From: Bacteroidia bacterium
GTDB taxonomy: Bacteria; Bacteroidota; Bacteroidia; Flavobacteriales; Flavobacteriaceae
Length of the DNA stretch: 64,000 nucleotides
Assembly: GCA_030428705.1 (NCBI GenBank)
Contig: JAUIDI010000003.1
Coordinates: 372,001-436,000, forward strand
Reading direction: 5' to 3'
Below are positions 63,484 through 64,000 of the stretch, piece after piece. The position numbers were made by a program, and so were the translations under genes. Below the pieces are notes generated by a model, which worked only from the letters and a program-made list of their open reading frames with translations, ran no database searches and was not told the DNA's origin. The first letter of the stretch is position 1; each line of letters begins with the position of its first letter.

Positions 63484-64000
63484 TCAATTTCTTTGAAGGA
63501 TATATGCTTTGTCATTATTGGAGATCACCAAATATTTGTTGGCCTCTAACGGGATGATTTTTCTGGCATCCAGGTTCTTATCCAACGGAAATTGGCCATA
63601 TTCTTGAAAGGAACCATTTTTGAGTCCCGTCAACATTCCGCCTGTATTTGCATCGTTCGCCCCCAATTCATTCACAAAGCCAGAAAAGTTGCCGACAAAA
63701 AGAAGAGAAGGGTCTTGACCCACATTTTCAAAAGCGAAATCTTCAATACTGCTCATTTGTGCCTTTTTAGGAAGGGGTGAGGCTGCAAACGTACTGTCCC
63801 GGTTAAAATACACCATAGACCGTAATTCGGTTATCTCTTTGGTCTCCATAATATCTTTTTCGGCTATTCCGGTAAGGTCTTCCAACGATTTAATCTTGGA
63901 AAAATCGGTATAGCTTAAAAAGTCTTTTTTAAGAACAGGTATTTGGCCGGTCAATAGGTCTTTGCTGGCAAAAGGCACATATTGCCCGAAAAAATCATAA
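63484..64000 (-). CDS. VCBS/ASPIC-UnbV-type repeat protein, C-terminal part (cut by window edge)
   Basis: The minus-strand frame is open to the window edge (YDFFGQY before VPFASKD), so only the C-terminal 170 or so residues are visible. The text PFASKDLLTGQIPVLKKDFLSYTDF, then FNRDSTFAASPLPKKAQMSSI, fits the C-terminal region of Bacteroidota VCBS/FG-GAP proteins with an ASPIC/UnbV domain, often beside SusC/SusD genes. This assignment rests on pattern memory. An internal GTG at 63978 is not a credible start. Its neighbour is the xylose operon, so a role in sugar capture is possible. Confidence 0.6.
   Translation of the reverse strand, partial: YDFFGQYVPFASKDLLTGQIPVLKKDFLSYTDFSKIKSLEDLTGIAEKDIMETKEITELRSMVYFNRDSTFAASPLPKKAQMSSIEDFAFENVGQDPSLLFVGNFSGFVNELGANDANTGGMLTGLKNGSFQEYGQFPLDKNLDARKIIPLEANKYLVISNNDKAYILQRN

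Noticed and set aside
1-64000. CRISPR array, tRNA, rRNA, prophage or insertion sequence
   Set aside because: No regularly spaced direct repeats, cloverleaf-like sequence, integrase or transposase motif was seen by eye; small RNAs without strong structure could be missed.

Overview
The window looks like chromosomal DNA of a marine-type member of the Flavobacteriaceae (Bacteroidota). Four things suggest this: the house style of the proteins, promoter -7 boxes of the TAnnTTTG type, lipoproteins with short lipobox leaders, and moderate GC. No rRNA, tRNA, CRISPR array, prophage or transposase was seen, and no gene-free gap exceeds 300 bases.

Bases 1 to 27,100 hold a head-to-tail array on the plus strand. 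It has eleven MacB/FtsX-type ABC permeases: one cut by the window edge, then ten complete genes of 769 to 810 codons. Each polypeptide carries two FtsX modules. A GIN-domain lipoprotein gene sits between the last two permeases, and a single ABC ATPase gene closes the array before a terminator. Membrane and cytoplasmic parts are conserved, and the last 97 residues align without gaps in all eleven copies. The extracytoplasmic parts diverge strongly. Several junctions carry repeats, including a near-perfect 98-base palindromic element and a 74-base direct repeat (72 of 74 identical) that brackets one permease gene. An internal terminator and a 16-base perfect palindrome probably split the array into at least two transcription units.

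Bases 27,100 to 34,200 carry Fe-S and redox genes (Mrp-type ATPase, small Nfu scaffold, TrxR-like ferredoxin reductase, 2Fe-2S ferredoxin), a convergent MsbA-like exporter and a penicillin-acylase-family lipoprotein.

Bases 34,200 to 42,600 are mostly minus strand: an unknown exported protein, an SGNH hydrolase lipoprotein, a PAP2 phosphatase, then a tight four-gene operon (GntP-family permease, RidA, D-threonine aldolase/D-serine dehydratase-type PLP enzyme, M19 dipeptidase) that reads as D-amino-acid or dipeptide use. An aquaporin and an exported class V aminotransferase-like protein follow.

Bases 42,600 to 58,500 hold a sorbosone-dehydrogenase-like lipoprotein, a TonB protein, an acyltransferase and an AraC-type membrane regulator. 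Then comes the most curious neighbourhood: a metallophosphoesterase, a GAF protein, an HD phosphohydrolase fused to a Pycsar-type transmembrane effector domain, and a 1,233-residue protein that joins a metallophosphoesterase, an unexplained middle region with kinase-like motifs, and an outer-membrane barrel. A vanadium-haloperoxidase-like lipoprotein operon closes this part.

Bases 58,700 to 64,000 are a xylose-use locus: an SGLT-type sodium symporter converging on xylB-xylA across a strong bidirectional terminator, then the 3' part of a VCBS/ASPIC-type repeat protein running off the window.
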